A stretch of DNA of 64,000 nucleotides, taken from positions 36,229,001-36,293,000 of the forward strand of contig NC_091663.1 in assembly GCF_042453785.1 (NCBI RefSeq). The letters run 5' to 3'. Under the pieces are notes generated by a model, which saw only the letters and a list, made by a program, of their open reading frames with translations, was not told the origin of the DNA and made no database searches. The stretch is from Malus domestica. Taxonomy: Eukaryota > Streptophyta > Magnoliopsida > Rosales > Rosaceae. This document shows positions 9,624-21,917 of the stretch, piece after piece. Every line of letters begins with the position of its first letter. Within the stretch, counting starts at the first letter, position 1. The position numbers and the translations under genes were made by a program.

Positions 9624-11491
9624 AGTAATTATAATTTAGATCTCATAGAATGTCCGTACGATGAATATGGTCTCAAAAACTTGGAATAAGAACGATAGAC
9701 ATATATATATGTATGTATGTATGTATATTATATATATATAGATATATATTAACCGGAGTAGGATTCTCTCATTTCCTAATCTCTCTCACATTTCATCCCC
9801 TCCTATTTAAATGGTTGCGATTACGTCACGCCTACATCTTGTTTTGAATTTTTTTATATAAAAAATAAGATTAAAAAAAAAGTGTGAGAAAAGGGGATAG
9901 AAAGGGATAGCGGGGAGAAAATCCTACTCCTTATTAACCCACCATCACACTTTCGGTCCTGGTTGATAGCATCAGTGCATCAAGATACAGTACTGTAATA
10001 TTAATAATAATATAAAGTATTTATATATAATAGAAATGGGGGACAACAAGCATGAACTTTATCAATAATTAAACACAGACGAGGATCCGGATTTTTTTTT
10101 GTAAGGAATCAATCAATCATGTTCATTTATTGTATATCGTGCAGTCATTTTTAGTTGAGTACTATTTATATTCAATTTTAAATAAAAAATTCAAAATAAT
10201 TTCTAACCACACAATGTACAATGAACAAACACGATTGATTGATCATTCGGATCCCCATAAAGAGGATCCGAAGAGGATCCTATTCCAATATTAAACACAA
10301 CATATTCACCAAGTAGGGAACCCATCTTTTTTGCAATTATTTTGCAAAGTCAGAGATCACTAGATAGGAATTTAGGCCATACATAACTAGAGAATTTTAC
10401 ATATTTGATATATTTTCCTGGACATCTTGACACTGTATATGCTGCTAAATTCTTCAACGAATGTGGCAATATGCCAATATAGCATGCGTAACGATAACAC
10501 CACTATCATAGTAAACGAAAATGAAATCTACCATTTTTAATCCCTTATTGACTAAGGAACCCAACTCTTGATTTTAAGGAACCCAATTCTTGATTTTCTT
10601 CTTGTAGAATATATAGAGAGGTAAAAAGATACTGATGGATATAAGAGAATTCTAACTACAATGATTAACTTAAATTTTTTTGTTAATCAGTAATTACCAA
10701 AGTAATGTGTTCAACTATGTTGAGAATGTCTCACATAGATGAGATGACCTTGCATATGTTTATAAGTTGGGCTACTCTCCATATTACCAATTAGTTTAAT
10801 GATAGATACCTAACTTCATGATTACAAAACACGCAAACAAATCGTATTGAGAATGAATTCTACATTGATAAAAACGAATATGCAACTCCCTCACCCCCTT
10901 TCCCATATCGCTCGACTGCATGCATGCATCAGTTTCGGTTCTTTTGTGATTATGGTAGTGTCCATGTACGTGGCTGATGTGGATGAAAAGAGTTTATCCA
11001 ATAGAATTCCACTTTGTTCGAATGGTCCCTTCATGAAATTCAAGGAATATTTAGGGCTAGGAAGTTGTCGACTGAATAACTAACTTACATGACTGACCTT
11101 CAAAAATTATGATTTATGTTTTAGGATTTATACCTGTTGTACTGATATGCAAGCATTTCCCTATTTGTTAATCTTCAATTTTTATTCGTTTATATTCAAT
11201 AATGCATGTATATACGCATGTCATTTATCACTTCCAATAATAAAACAATAAAATAAAAAATTATTATTAACACTTCAAAAATCTCTTTTGACACTCCAAA
11301 ATTTTATATCATTAGAAAAAAAAAAATACAGTTATAAAAAAATGTATAATGAAAATTTTAAAATATTAATAACAGTTCATAAAAATAAAATGAAACTGAA
11401 CTCCGAACCTCATTTTGTTTTGATAGATTATTATTCATCTGTTACGTGTTAGTAGGTCAACTGCCCTAGCACTGCAGTCTCATTCCAATGC
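9624..11491. repeat. Tandem array unit, copy 2 (1.87 kb)
   Basis: Near-identical, in the same order, to 11494-13480. Shared landmarks are CATAGAATGTCCGTACGATG, CTTTCGGTCCTGGTTGATAG, CGCTCGACTGCATGCATGCA and CACTGCAGTCTCAT. It carries a 176-bp MITE (9755-9930) that copy 3 lacks, and it lacks the SINE found in copy 3. A more diverged third relative lies at 4969-5960. No gene is contained. Confidence 0.85.
9755..9930. mobile_element. MITE, 176 bp, with GGAGTAGGATT ends
   Basis: Terminal inverted repeats GGAGTAGGATTCTCTC and, on the opposite strand, GGAGTAGGATTTTCTC. The empty site in the sister copy (about 11803, ATTAACCCACC) shows that insertion followed the local duplication. ATTAACC is present on both sides and may be the target duplication. 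Confidence 0.7.
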
Positions 11492-11590
11492 AAAGTAATT
11501 ATAATTTAGATCTCATAGAATGTCCGTACGATGAATAGGGTCTAAAAACTTGGAATAAGAACCATAGACATATATATATATATATCCTCA

Positions 11591-11749
11591 TTTTTTTTTA
11601 AACATAGGAACACCTTCTTGAACGTTAGATTTGGCTTTAATGTAATTATGTGGTTGAGATTCTATGGTCTGTGATTTAATCTCAACCACAGAATTTCATT
11701 AAAGTCAAATCTAACGGTCAAGAAGATGTTCCTATTTTTTGAAAAAAAA
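11591..11749. mobile_element. Fold-back MITE (~155 bp)
   Basis: The left arm (CATAGGAACACCTTCTTGAA...GGTTGAGATT) and right arm (AATCTCAACCACAG...AAGATGTTCCTATTTTTT) are inverted copies with a short loop. This would form a near-complete hairpin. The sister array unit lacks it. Confidence 0.7.
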
Positions 11750-11980
11750 CCTTTCCCTTACGGGGCCTATATATATATATATATATATTTTGTATACATA
11801 TATTAACCCACCAACATACTTTCGGTCCTGGTTGATAGCATCGGTGCATCAAGAAACAGGTACTGTAATATTAATAATAATATAAAGTATTTATATATAG
11901 TAGAAATTGAAAAGGGGGGCAACAAGCATGAACTTTATCAATAATTAAACACAGACGAGGATTCTCTTCGGATTATTTTT

Positions 11981-12143
11981 GTCGCACTTGGTGCGATGGC
12001 AAGTGCCTTCGCCCATGAGCGGTAGGTCTCGGGTTCGAGACTTGGGAGCAGCCTCTCCATAACTGGGGGTAAGGCTAGCCGACATTCACCTCTCCCAGAC
12101 TCTGCGTAAAGCGAGAGCCTTGTGCACTGGGTACGACCTTTTT
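11981..12143 (+). mobile_element. tRNA-derived SINE (Au-like), full length
   Basis: The 5' part is tRNA-like: an A-box-type stretch near GATGGCAAGTGCCTTCG and a B box GGTTCGAGACT. It is followed by the body GGGGTAAGGCTAGCCGACAT and the 3' end TGTGCACTGGGTACGACC plus a T run. This matches what I know of the plant Au SINE family. A 5'-truncated minus-strand copy of the same 3' body lies at 30387-30460. It is absent from the sister unit at 10.1 kb. Confidence 0.75.
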
Positions 12144-13796
12144 ATTGTATATCGTGCGATCAATTTTCATTAAGTACTATTTATATTCAATTTAAAAAAA
12201 AAATTAAAATAATTTCTAACCGCACGATGTACGATGAATGAATATGATTGATTGATCATCCATATCCCTACAAAGAGAATCCGAAGAGGATCGTTTTCCA
12301 ATATTAAACACAACATATTCACTAAGAAGGGAACCCATCTTTTTTGCAATTATTTTGCAAAGCCAGATATCACTAGATAGGAATTTAGGCCATATATAAC
12401 TAGAGAATTTTACATATTTGATATATTTTCCTAGACACCTTGACATTGTATATGCTGCTAAATTCTTCAACGAACGTGGCAATATGCCAATATGGTATGC
12501 ATCATAGTAAACGAAAATGAAATCTACCATTTTTAATTCCTTATTGACTAAGGAACCCAACTCTTGATTTTAAGGAACCCAATTCTTGGTTTTCTTCCTA
12601 TATAATATATAGAGAGGTCAAAAGATATTGATGGATATAAGAGAATTCTGACTACAGTGATTAACTTTTTTTTTTGTTAATCAGTAGTTACCAAAGTAAT
12701 GTGTTCAACTATGTTGAGAATGTCTCACATAGATGAGATGACCTTGTACATGCTTATAAGTTGGGTTACTCTTCATATTGCCAATTGATTTAATGGTAGA
12801 TACCTAACTTCTTCATGATTACAGAATACTTAAAAAAACGTATTGAGAATGAATTCCACGTTGATAATAATGAATATCCAACTCCCTTACCCCTTTCCCA
12901 TATCGCTCGACTGCATGCATGCATCAGTTTCGGTTCTTTTGTGATTATGGTAGTGTCCATGTACGTGGCTGATGTGGAAGAAAAGAGTTTATCCAATAGA
13001 ATTCCACTTTGTTCGAATGGTCCCTTCATGAAATTCAAGGAATATTTAGGGCTAGGGAGTTGTCGACTGAGTAACTAACTTACATGACCGACCTTTCAAA
13101 AATTATGATTTATGTTTAGGATTTATACCTGTTGTACTGATATGCAAGCATTTCCCTATTTGTTAATCTTTAATTTTTATTCGTTTATATTGAATAATGC
13201 ATGTACGCATGTCATTTATCACGTCTAATAATAAAATAATAAAAAAATGAATTTGTTATTAGCATTCCAAAAATCTTATTTATCATTCCAAACTTTTTAT
13301 AATTAAAAAAAAATATACTTATAAAAAATGTAGAATGAAATTTTTAGAATACTAATAACAGTTTCTAAAAAAAAGTGAAACTGAACTCCGAGCATCATTT
13401 TTTTATTTTTTATAGATTATTATTCCTCTGTTACATGTTAGTAAGTCAACTGCCCTGGCACTGCAGTCTCATACCAATGCCAAGAGAAAAAATCTTTCAT
13501 TTGAGGGTTGAAAATCAACTCGTAAATTTGAACTGTTCAAAAAAGAAAGATTTGAGCCGTTTAAGGATTTGGTTTTATGTAAAGTAAGCCAATAAAATAA
13601 GTTAATAAAAGTCACATCTAAATTTTGGAATCATCATCTTCAAACACAAAAATTTATAGAGGATCTCAATTTCTAAAATATTACGTTGGGAATATATGCA
13701 TCTTCATGATTGTTCTGCATTGGAAAGAACCCTGATATTTAAAATCTGCGAATATGACACGTATCTCCTCCATATGCATACAAGAATAAAGATAAA

Positions 13797-13956
13797 AAAA
13801 ATGAAACTTTAACGAAAAATATCCAGTACTGTTCACTTTAACGAAAAACCACATTTTAAAACTAAAAAGTCAATTCTGGTACTATTCATTTTACCTTTCA
13901 TTTTGTCCTTATTATTAAAACTCAAAGTTTTCAAATTATTTTCATTAGTTTTTCTT
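13797..13956. mobile_element. MITE, family B (copy 1)
   Basis: AT-rich element containing AACGAAAAA and GGTACTATTCA, then AAAGTTTTCAAATTATTTTC, with loosely inverted ends. The same order of phrases is found at 14190-14350. Ends are approximate. Confidence 0.5.
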
Positions 13957-14189
13957 AAAAAAAAAAGTCACATGCATGGTCATGCTTCATGATGCATGAC
14001 ATTAGCAATTCAGCATTGTCCTCATCAATCAACATGCATGATGGCACCACTGACAAAGGCATTTATATTTAGGATTCGACAGGGACAGGGGCGGCGTTGG
14101 TGGAGAAATTCTTGAGTTCGTGGTGAACACGAGATTGTCCGGCTGGCTCCTAATGGTCGATTCATTGGGGTTAGCATGGTCAGTTTGGT

Positions 14190-14350
14190 TTGAAAAATTA
14201 TGGAAGTTTTAATAAAATATTTTCGGTACTGTTTATTTTTAATTAAAAATTACATTTATACATTTCTCTGGTACTATTCACTATATCTTTAAAAATAGCT
14301 TTTTAGTAAAAGATAAGTTTTTTTTAAAACTTTTTGTTAGTTTTCCTAAA
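14190..14350. mobile_element. MITE, family B (copy 2)
   Basis: Diverged relative of 13797-13956. Shared pieces are AAGTTTTAA, CGGTACTGTT, CTGGTACTATTCACT and ACTTTTTGTTAGTTTTCC. Ends are approximate. Confidence 0.45.
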
Positions 14351-14774
14351 AATTATTAAGGAGTGCCTTCGACAACTTGTTGGTCGTCTAGGTAGTAATC
14401 GATTCGTGCACATAAGGTGTTTGAAAAAATCTCGGTAGTGCCTTTGTCTGCGTTGACGTCGACATATATGGACATACTTTCTTGATGTATGTTGCTCAAG
14501 AGTTGTCTGCATCTGTCAATAGCCATGCAACATGGCTCTACAGATGATTATACCCGCCAACTGTTTGATAAAATATGAATATTGCTGTTTTTAAGTATCA
14601 TCGGATGAATGACGTGATCTATCCATTGAACCCAAGAATACTGCTTTACTTGTAAGTTTTACTGGGTACGCCTTATATACTGCTTTTGGGCAACCCTCTC
14701 AACAACTAAGAGATCCATTCAAGGTACACGGAGACTAGTTGAAGTATGGATCCTCCCATGGTGGAAGGTTTTGG

Positions 14775-14880
14775 ATATAGGTTGGTTGGGTTGGGCCGGT
14801 GATCGGATTCCAAATTTGTAAAAGCAAGTAGTAAAGTCCATTTGACCGTATATAGAGAGGTGTATTAGGCCCAATAGCTT
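14775..14880 (+). promoter_or_regulatory. Probable promoter region of the OTU gene (site II motifs)
   Basis: GGTTGGGCCGGTG at about 14788-14800 and AGGCCCAATAG at about 14867-14877 are TGGGCC/GGCCCA elements of the kind bound by TCP factors in plant housekeeping promoters. They lie 180-280 bp upstream of the inferred 5' UTR exon. No clear TATA box is seen, as expected for this promoter type. Confidence 0.4.
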
Positions 14881-15062
14881 GTAGAGAGCTTATTATCTTT
14901 GAATAAGATCTCCCCAATTATCCGTGGCTCTTCTCAATTAGGGCTTTTGCGGATGGTAGAGTGAAATAGGAATTGGACATGAGGGGTTAGGGCTCTTGCA
15001 GTGACAAAAGCTTCAGAGGGCTTAGCTTGCGATCGCCGTCGACGGCAAAGGAGGACTCTAGG

Positions 15063-15480
15063 GTAAGTTGATTTCGTTCTACCCATCAGCTGAATTAAAT
15101 TGGGAATTTGAAGTTCATAGTCCATAATATTCAAGCATCCAAACTGTTGATTAAAATTATCAGAACCAAAAAACAGAGTCTGAATGTTGGTTTTTTTTTT
15201 TTTTTTCAAAGAATGTTAAATTTCAAATCTTAATCTTGGATTATCTCAATTGGGAATATTATGTTGTACTTTTGTTTATGGTAAAAGTATTCATTGGACT
15301 TTAATGAAGTTCTTTGTATAATTTGGTGTTATTTTTTGTGATTTGATTTGGTGTTGTATTGAATTATTTCTTAGTTTTTGCTTTGATTTTAGATGTTGGG
15401 TCAGGCTGGGATTTGGTAAAGATTCAAACTTTGCGATTTTCGTGATGTGTGATTTTATAATTTGTCGAAGTTGATTTCAG
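15063..15480 (+). other. Probable 5' UTR intron of the OTU gene
   Basis: A strong donor (AGG|GTAAGTTG) at 15063 and acceptor (TTGATTTCAG|GG) at 15480 bracket 418 T-rich bases. The acceptor is ten bases before the coding ATG, so the leader is probably spliced. Transcript data are needed to fix the first exon. Confidence 0.55.
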
Positions 15481-15490
15481 GGTTGTTTCA

Positions 15491-16830
15491 ATGGAGGATG
15501 CACAAGAAGTATCTGATACAATGTCAGACAAAGCTTCTGAGAATACACAGGAAACTCGTGACGAAATGCTTTCTAGGCATAGGTGATTTTCTCATCAAGT
15601 CTGCATTATCGGTTCTCTGTTTTAGATTTTCTTATGATGTTGTATTTGGCTGGCGGTTCCATTGGTAAAGCAAGTGAGATTAGTTCTTAAATCTATACGG
15701 TACGTTTGTAATCAAACACACTTGCGGCCATCTAATATGAACACTTAGTCTTCAAGATATTTGAATTGATGTGGTAGTATTTGTTTCGATCATGACATGC
15801 ATAAAGCGTTTTCATGCTCTCCCAGAAGTGGTTGAGAATAAGAATGTGGATTTGTTGTAGTTTCATTGAGGCTGGTGCCTTAAAACTGTTAGGTCTACTT
15901 TGTTAACTTTCCCATAAATCATTCATGTCATTCCCCCGTTGACGACATGTTTGTTTATACAGGAAAGAGATATCAAAACTTCAGGACAAGGAAACTGAAA
16001 TGAAAAAGGCAGCTGCCAAAGGGAGCAAGGCTGAACAAAAAGCTAAGAAAAAGCAGGTGGAGGAAGAGATTACTCGGCTTTCTGCTAATCTTAAAGAAAA
16101 ACATGCTGCAGAACTTGCTTCGTTAGGCTATAGTGCTAGTAATGGGAATGAGAAAAGTAAACTTGACACTTTAGTGAAGGCCATAGCTGGTGTTTCTGTC
16201 ACCAGTCAACCTGAGCAGGCAAAGCCCAGCAAGAGTTCGAAGAGGCGAGAGAAGAGGGCTCAGCAAGATGCAGCCAGGGAGCAAAGAATTCAAGAAGAGC
16301 AGAGCAACCGAGTAAGTGATCGAATGATTGAGGATGAAAAACTAGAGAAAAAGCTCGAACCCTTTGGCTTGACCATTAATGAAATAAAGCCTGATGGCCA
16401 TTGCCTCTACCGAGCTATCCAGGATCAACTGGCCCACCTTTCCGGAGGTTCATCACCTTACACGTACCAACAGCTTCGAGAAATGGTCGCTGCTTATATG
16501 AGGAAGCATGCATCTGATTTTCTCCCTTTTTTCTTGTCGGAGAATCCAGCAGATGGAGATTCTGACGAGTCACTTGCAGAGAGGTTCGAGAACTACTGTA
16601 AAGAAGTGGAGTCAACTGCAGCATGGGGAGGACAGCTAGAGCTTGGTGCTTTAACTCACTGCCTTAAAAAACCTATCAAGATATACGCAGGATCCTTCCC
16701 TGATGTGGAGATGGGGAAGGAGTACAAATCCGATAGCGGAACAGGTTCTTCCGATTCGAGTATTATGTTGTCATACCATAAGCATGCATTTGGGCTTGGT
16801 GAGCACTATAATTCCGTGGTTCGAATATGA
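15491..16830 (+). CDS. OTU-domain deubiquitinase (OTUD6B-like cysteine protease)
   Basis: Coding exons 15491-15582 and 15963-16830; the intron 15583-15962 has GT/AG ends and keeps the frame (AG|G, Arg). The product is 319 residues. Residues 1-150 are lysine/glutamate-rich and helical (an [20 protein letters not shown] start, repeated [18 protein letters not shown]), typical of the OTUD6 subfamily. The OTU fold follows: catalytic Asp175-Gly-His-Cys178 in [15 protein letters not shown], a conserved [12 protein letters not shown] helix, and catalytic His312 in [12 protein letters not shown] at the very C-terminus. All three catalytic residues are present. It removes ubiquitin from substrates, probably in the cytosol or nucleus; the nearest Arabidopsis relatives I recall are OTU5-like proteins. 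AATAAA lies 151 bp after the stop. Single copy in the window, ordinary base composition, no sign of damage. Confidence 0.95.
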
Positions 16831-16980
16831 TCAGATAGCCGAGAACCCGGACACACACCCTTGGCTTGCTGATCTGGTTTGTAATTTGTGGTGTGAAAAA
16901 GCACGTTTTGCTCTTTCTTGTCCAGTTAGTTTTGTTCGTGAGATCGATTGGGATGTCCTGATCTAGATTTATCACATTGT

Positions 16981-16986
16981 AATAAA
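16981..16986 (+). terminator. Polyadenylation signal of the OTU gene
   Basis: AATAAA 151 bp downstream of the OTU stop codon, in a T-rich context. Confidence 0.6.
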
Positions 16987-17066
16987 GTTACAATTTTCCT
17001 TAAAAAAAAAAATTAACGTTATTATTTAGGTCTCGTTTTAATAAACTTGCCTCCACGTTGGTAATA

Positions 17067-17165
17067 AATCAAAATTAATTGTCCACAAAGACCTTTAACA
17101 TGACTCGTTTATCTATCTTCCAAGCCACTACATACATGCACTTGCTATTTGAGACCAGGTGTTTC
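17067..17165. repeat. ~100-bp direct repeat, left copy
   Basis: Matches 18638-18736 with scattered substitutions (AATCAAAATTAATTGTC, CCTTTAACATGACTC, GACC/TAGGTGTTTCT). The hAT-like element 17171-18412 lies between the copies. Confidence 0.75.
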
Positions 17166-17170
17166 TATAT

Positions 17171-18412
17171 TAGGGATGGGCAAAATACCCATGGGTTTGG
17201 ATAACCGCGGTTACCCGTCTATTTAAAGTTTACTTTTACGGTTATGGGTAACCGTTTAGACGAACAAACGGTTATGTGTATAACCGTTTATTCGTGAAAT
17301 TTAAATGGGTGGTTATAGGTATTATCCGTGGTTATAACGGGTATCCATCGGTTATGAGTATTATCCGCAGTTATAACGGGTATCCATTTACCCATTTGAT
17401 TTATACATATATATATATATATTGTATATTCAAAAAGAAAATGTAAGATATTGTGTAACACTGCGATGCGACGTTGACGATCATCAGGTCCTTTCCTTTC
17501 TAGGTGCTAAGATCTCAGAAAGAAAATAGAAGGTATTGTGTACCATTGCGGTGCGACATTGACGATCATCAGGACCTTCCCTTTGTAGGTGCTAAGATAT
17601 ATATATATATATTAGAGAGGAGAAGGACTAAGGATTGCTTTTGTTTGCCCTATTTTTTATTTTTAACCTGATAATTGAGTGTATAATGTAAACATTCTGT
17701 GATCACTTACCTATGTTGGATTCATGCTAATTGGTGTCGGTGTTTCTAAATGAGATACTAATTCAATTTATACATTTCTTTTGTAGGCCTCTTTGGTGAC
17801 AACGAGTCGATGAGACTTTTTGATTGAAGTGCTAAAGCATTAGTGTTCGAAAGTGTTTAGTTTTGGAATATTTTGAAGCTTTGAATCATATAGTATTCAA
17901 GATAATGATTACTTTTTGTTTTTAGAAGCTTTACTTTGTAGTCATACGCATTATAATTAAAGACTTACTTGGGTGTAGCAAAAAAATATCGTTCGTAAAT
18001 TATTATTTCAATTATTGGAATTATATGAGAACTTAAATGATTAAAATAGGGAAATGTATGCTAAAATGTACCTATAATGGTGTTTAATTGTCAGAAAATG
18101 AAAATTTTGACAAATTTTTCTTTTGTAATTTTCAAGTTATTAAAAATAACATGTAGATTGGTGAAAAATGGGTAAATGGGTAAAAAAAGGATAAATGAGT
18201 TCAAAAACGGGTAAATGGTTATGGTTAAATGGGTAAACGGTTATGGTTAAATGGATACACGGTTATGGGTATGGTTAACCGTTTATAAACGGGTATGGGT
18301 ATAATCGTTTATGCAATTACTCAACGGGTAAACAGTTATGCGGGTATGAACATAAACAGTTATGAGTAAATAACTGCGGTTACCTGCTTGCCATAACCGT
18401 TGCCCATCCCTA
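17171..18412. mobile_element. Non-autonomous hAT-like element, 1.24 kb
   Basis: Perfect 13-bp terminal inverted repeats TAGGGATGGGCAA. The flanking octamers TTCTATAT / TTCTACAT are consistent with an 8-bp hAT target duplication with one change. The subterminal zones are packed with GGTTA/TAACC-type repeats (ACGGGTA, TAACCGTTTA). No transposase frame is visible. A short internal pair of similar segments (GATGCGACGTTGACGATCAT and GGTGCGACATTGACGATCAT) forms a tandem repeat at about 17464-17595. Confidence 0.85.
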
Positions 18413-18637
18413 TTCTACATTCACACTTTGATTCGGGAGCTACATCGCGAATATTGTGCAAAGGGGAAAGGGCGAACATCCGCCCACTCTCTGGAAATGA
18501 CGAAACTATACTCCAGTAGCGCGAAGGTAATAATGTCCTACGATTTGAATATCCTTGTGGAGACGACGATAGTTGACGTACGCAAATGGAGGTAGAATAT
18601 AAGGGGGACCCTAATCTCCTAAAGCCACTCATAAAGG

Positions 18638-18736
18638 AATCAAAATTAATTGTCAACAAAGACCTTTAACATGACTCATTTACCTATCTTCGAAGCCACT
18701 ATATACATGCACTTACTATTTGAGACTAGGTGTTTC
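18638..18736. repeat. ~100-bp direct repeat, right copy
   Basis: Counterpart of 17067-17165. The duplication probably predates the transposon insertion, since the element sits at the end of one copy. Confidence 0.75.
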
Positions 18737-18739
18737 TTT

Positions 18740-21700
18740 TGTCCTATTGTTACCTCTCGAAAATTGACATGCTCCGCTATAAATGTAGCACTTTTTATTC
18801 ATAGAATAAGTATAACTAAGTTAAAAAGTAAATTTTTTAAAGTACACCTCTATTAAGTAATAACCTACTACTGTATGTAGAACTCTTCATTAAAAATCTA
18901 AGTGCTTTCAAGAAAGCTCTTGAAAGTGCATCTTGAATAAACACATAGCAGATGCTTCTCCAGATAGGAATTCTATGATCCATTTATGTTTTTAAGTTTT
19001 TTTTGTCAAAAGTAGTTGGAAGTGTAATATTTCGTCATAAAACCCTTTTATCTCTTAAGAAGCAATTCCAACATTTATTTCTTTATACCAATAAATTTGC
19101 TTGCAAGTACAGCCACATCAAGCTCAAAATCTCCTTCCTCCTATTATAAGCTAAAAGGGAAAGAAGAAAACACACCATATTTTTTAACCAAAAGAATATT
19201 TCATAGGAAATAATTTTCACACATTATTTCCCTTCCATGCATGTTTTCTTTATTTCTAACCTTTAAATAAATAAAAAATTAATAGACATAAATAAATAAA
19301 AATGTGCAGAACGAGAAAAATAATGTCAAAGAAATTATTTCCCAATCTACATGGCATATGCAAAGATAAAGCCTATGACAACCTCCCGTCCACCCAACTC
19401 CTCAAAAGTCCAAACCTTGATGCGAGAAGCCTTATATGGAAAGATCATTCCTTTTTGGATTAGTAAATATCCTCTTTAAAGAAAGTAGATCGAGTTGCAA
19501 TTTGCAAAGGCAGAATACTACTCTAAACAAGTAGCACTCTTTAATATTTCTTTAATCCTTTGGGGATGCTAAACCACTGGCGCCCGCATTTGTTAAATGA
19601 GTAATGGGAAGATTAATTTTTTAGACTAAATTTTATAAATTTTATGACATAGTTGTTGACGATTGAATTATTACTTAAATTGATTAATGTGTTTATTTCA
19701 CATTGGTAATACGTTATATAGTTTGTAATTTGGTCTAAAAAATTAATTTACCTAGCATTACTCTTGTTCAATTATAGGCATCCCCATGCAATGCATTGAC
19801 TCCTTTTATTGTATAAAAACTCGAAATATCTATGTTTATATCATGACTTAACCAAGGGCTAAAGAATATTTTCTGCCCACTTACATTTCCACATTTGATG
19901 ACAGTATGAGCTGAGATCGTTTTCGTGATGTGGGGAATATACACCAAATCCTTTTTTTTGGGTTTTGTCAACCGTACCAAATCGGTGCAACTACTGGCAA
20001 AAATAATCCACATATAGTGAGAGAGCTTTTCAGAAAGCAATCTCATTTGGAACCTCATGCATGCTAATCAAACGGTCCCAAGGAGATTGAAATCAAATTT
20101 ACATAATCGGCATGAAATTCCATTTGAACGAGCATTCCTACCAATATTCCATTTGGAGGGGTAGATCTTGTCGATTAACTTGGTTCAACAGTCGTTCCAG
20201 GTCCAGCACTAACATCAGTAGCACTACGTACTATGAGTTGATTAAGCGAATGTTGCACCGGTTGACCAGATCGAGATCAAAATGCATACCCACTTCTTCT
20301 GCATTGGATCCAACATGAGCATCTAAGGCAGCTTTAAGGTTGGTAAGGGAGCAAAAAGATCTCAAATACATGGATTTGACAAACTTGAATTCTATTAAAT
20401 ACATGATTTGTTGTAAAGAATAAAAGAAATTGACTGAAATGAGGATTTTAAAAATTTTAATTGTTAAATTGATAAAATCAAATAACAACAACTTAATGAC
20501 ATTATTGATTAAATATTAATAACATACCGACAAAATCTCAAAAAATTAATAATTTTAGCAATTAAAATTTGTATTTTCATTATTCAGCCAATTTCCAAAA
20601 GAAATAAACCATTTAAATCTTTGATAGGCTAGCAAAGTTGGTCATGAAATGAAATAAGAGTTATTTATTGGTTTGGAATTAGTTCTTCTTTCTCTTCCTT
20701 ATATTTTCATGCTGCGAAGGGCCCAAGGGGCAGATTAACTAACGATTTTAGGGAGTGCTGGTGGTGTCACCGCAAGTGGAAATCCTACTTTCCGTGATCC
20801 ATTTTTAGTGAATTATCTTTTTTTTCACATTTATTTATGACGAATTACTTCTTTTGGTACTTTCAATCGAGATAATTCTAGAGTTTCAATCTATGTTTTG
20901 CACAGGACTACTAAAATCTCGGATCCGGCCTTGCTAGTTGATCACCTTTAATCAAAATCTCATGTATCCAAATTTTTCCTTCTATTGACTTTATATACAA
21001 GCTTTTCGGTTCTTTTAGGTTCTCTTCATCAGTTGAATGGGACGCGAATCTTGTTATCCTACTCATTAGATAAACCCAACTTATTTCTCCACTTAACTAG
21101 ATTCTTCCGAATAAGATCAGCTATAGGCAATAACGGATAAATACCAAAATACACTAATCTTATGATTTTCATTCACTTAATTATTAATTGTTGATATGTG
21201 AATATTTACACTAAATTCATTAAAATTATAGAAAGATTTAAATTTGAGTGCAAAAGATAGAGCAGGTTGTCAAATCTGCTCACTTAATTATTAATTTAGT
21301 AATAAGTATATTCAAAAGATGATAATTCATGTCTGTCTATATATATTGTTTTCTTGTATGATAAGGGTAACTCAGAAATTTAACGCTGCCACAATTTGCA
21401 TGCAATATATATGTTATGCCACTTGTTTGTTCCATATCCTTCATATCGCGATACATACATGAACAAAAATATACCAAAATTGGAAATGACAAGTTTCGCC
21501 TCAACGTTCTTTTCAGAATGCTGGTCTGGCACATGCATGAACAGATATATATCAGTATCATTCATGTATGCAAGCATACCAAATAAAAGAAGTTGGGGCT
21601 ATGCAATAAAATTAATCAACAATATAAAGAGTAATTTAACTTTGTTATAAAGCATACATAGTGTCCCTTAATTTTTTGTCCCTTAATTTTTTCGACGTGG

Positions 21701-21917
21701 AATTCACGCTCCCAATGGTCAATCATGTCCTAAACAGAACCAGTGATTCTAGCTAGGGTTACCATCAAGTAATTAACCATGCATGCAAAAAGGGTAATTT
21801 GGGAATCGGATTACAATAGCAATTTATCCTACTATCCGTAGCTAACTTTAAGCTTTTATTCTGTGGATCAAACTAAAATATTGCAAATCCTACCATGCAC
21901 ATTGAATAAGTAACCAG
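18740..21917. other. Long AT-rich spacer
   Basis: Apart from the MITE at 19599-19763, no gene, RNA or clear repeat is supported. Open frames at 19768-20058 (minus) and 20112-20318 have no domain that I recognise and atypical composition. Confidence 0.45.
19599..19763. mobile_element. MITE, family A (copy 2 of 4)
   Basis: Inverted ends GAGTAATGG and, in reverse, GAGTAATGCTAGG. The interior matches the other copies (GACTAAATTTTATAAA, GATTGAATTATTACTT, ATTGGTAATAC). Confidence 0.65.

Larger units (their letters stand above)
11494..13480. repeat. Tandem array unit, copy 3 (1.99 kb)
   Basis: Sister of 9624-11491. It contains two insertions not seen in its sister: a fold-back MITE at 11591-11749 and an Au-like SINE at 11981-12143. 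The open frames inside both copies (10847-11083, 12216-12560, 12790-13078) are spacer sequence with no recognisable domain. Confidence 0.85.
13481..14700. other. Relic 3' flank of a lost glutaredoxin unit, plus MITEs
   Basis: 13690-13720 and 13780-14045 match the downstream flank of the 8.4-kb glutaredoxin (GGGAATATATGCATCTTC, TACAAGAATAAAG, CATTAGCAATTCAGCATTGT), yet no glutaredoxin follows. Two copies of a MITE family occupy most of the rest. 14351-14700 holds nothing recognised. Confidence 0.5.

Noticed and set aside
10847-13078. Repeated frame (IARLHACISFGSFVIMVVSMY...) in two array units as a possible small gene
   Set aside because: Conservation is explained by recent duplication. The older copy at 5.6 kb has a different frame and no start context is kept.
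19768-20058. A 96-codon minus-strand frame that at first looked like a retroelement or F-box piece
   Set aside because: No motif could be placed with certainty and no neighbouring coding homology was seen.
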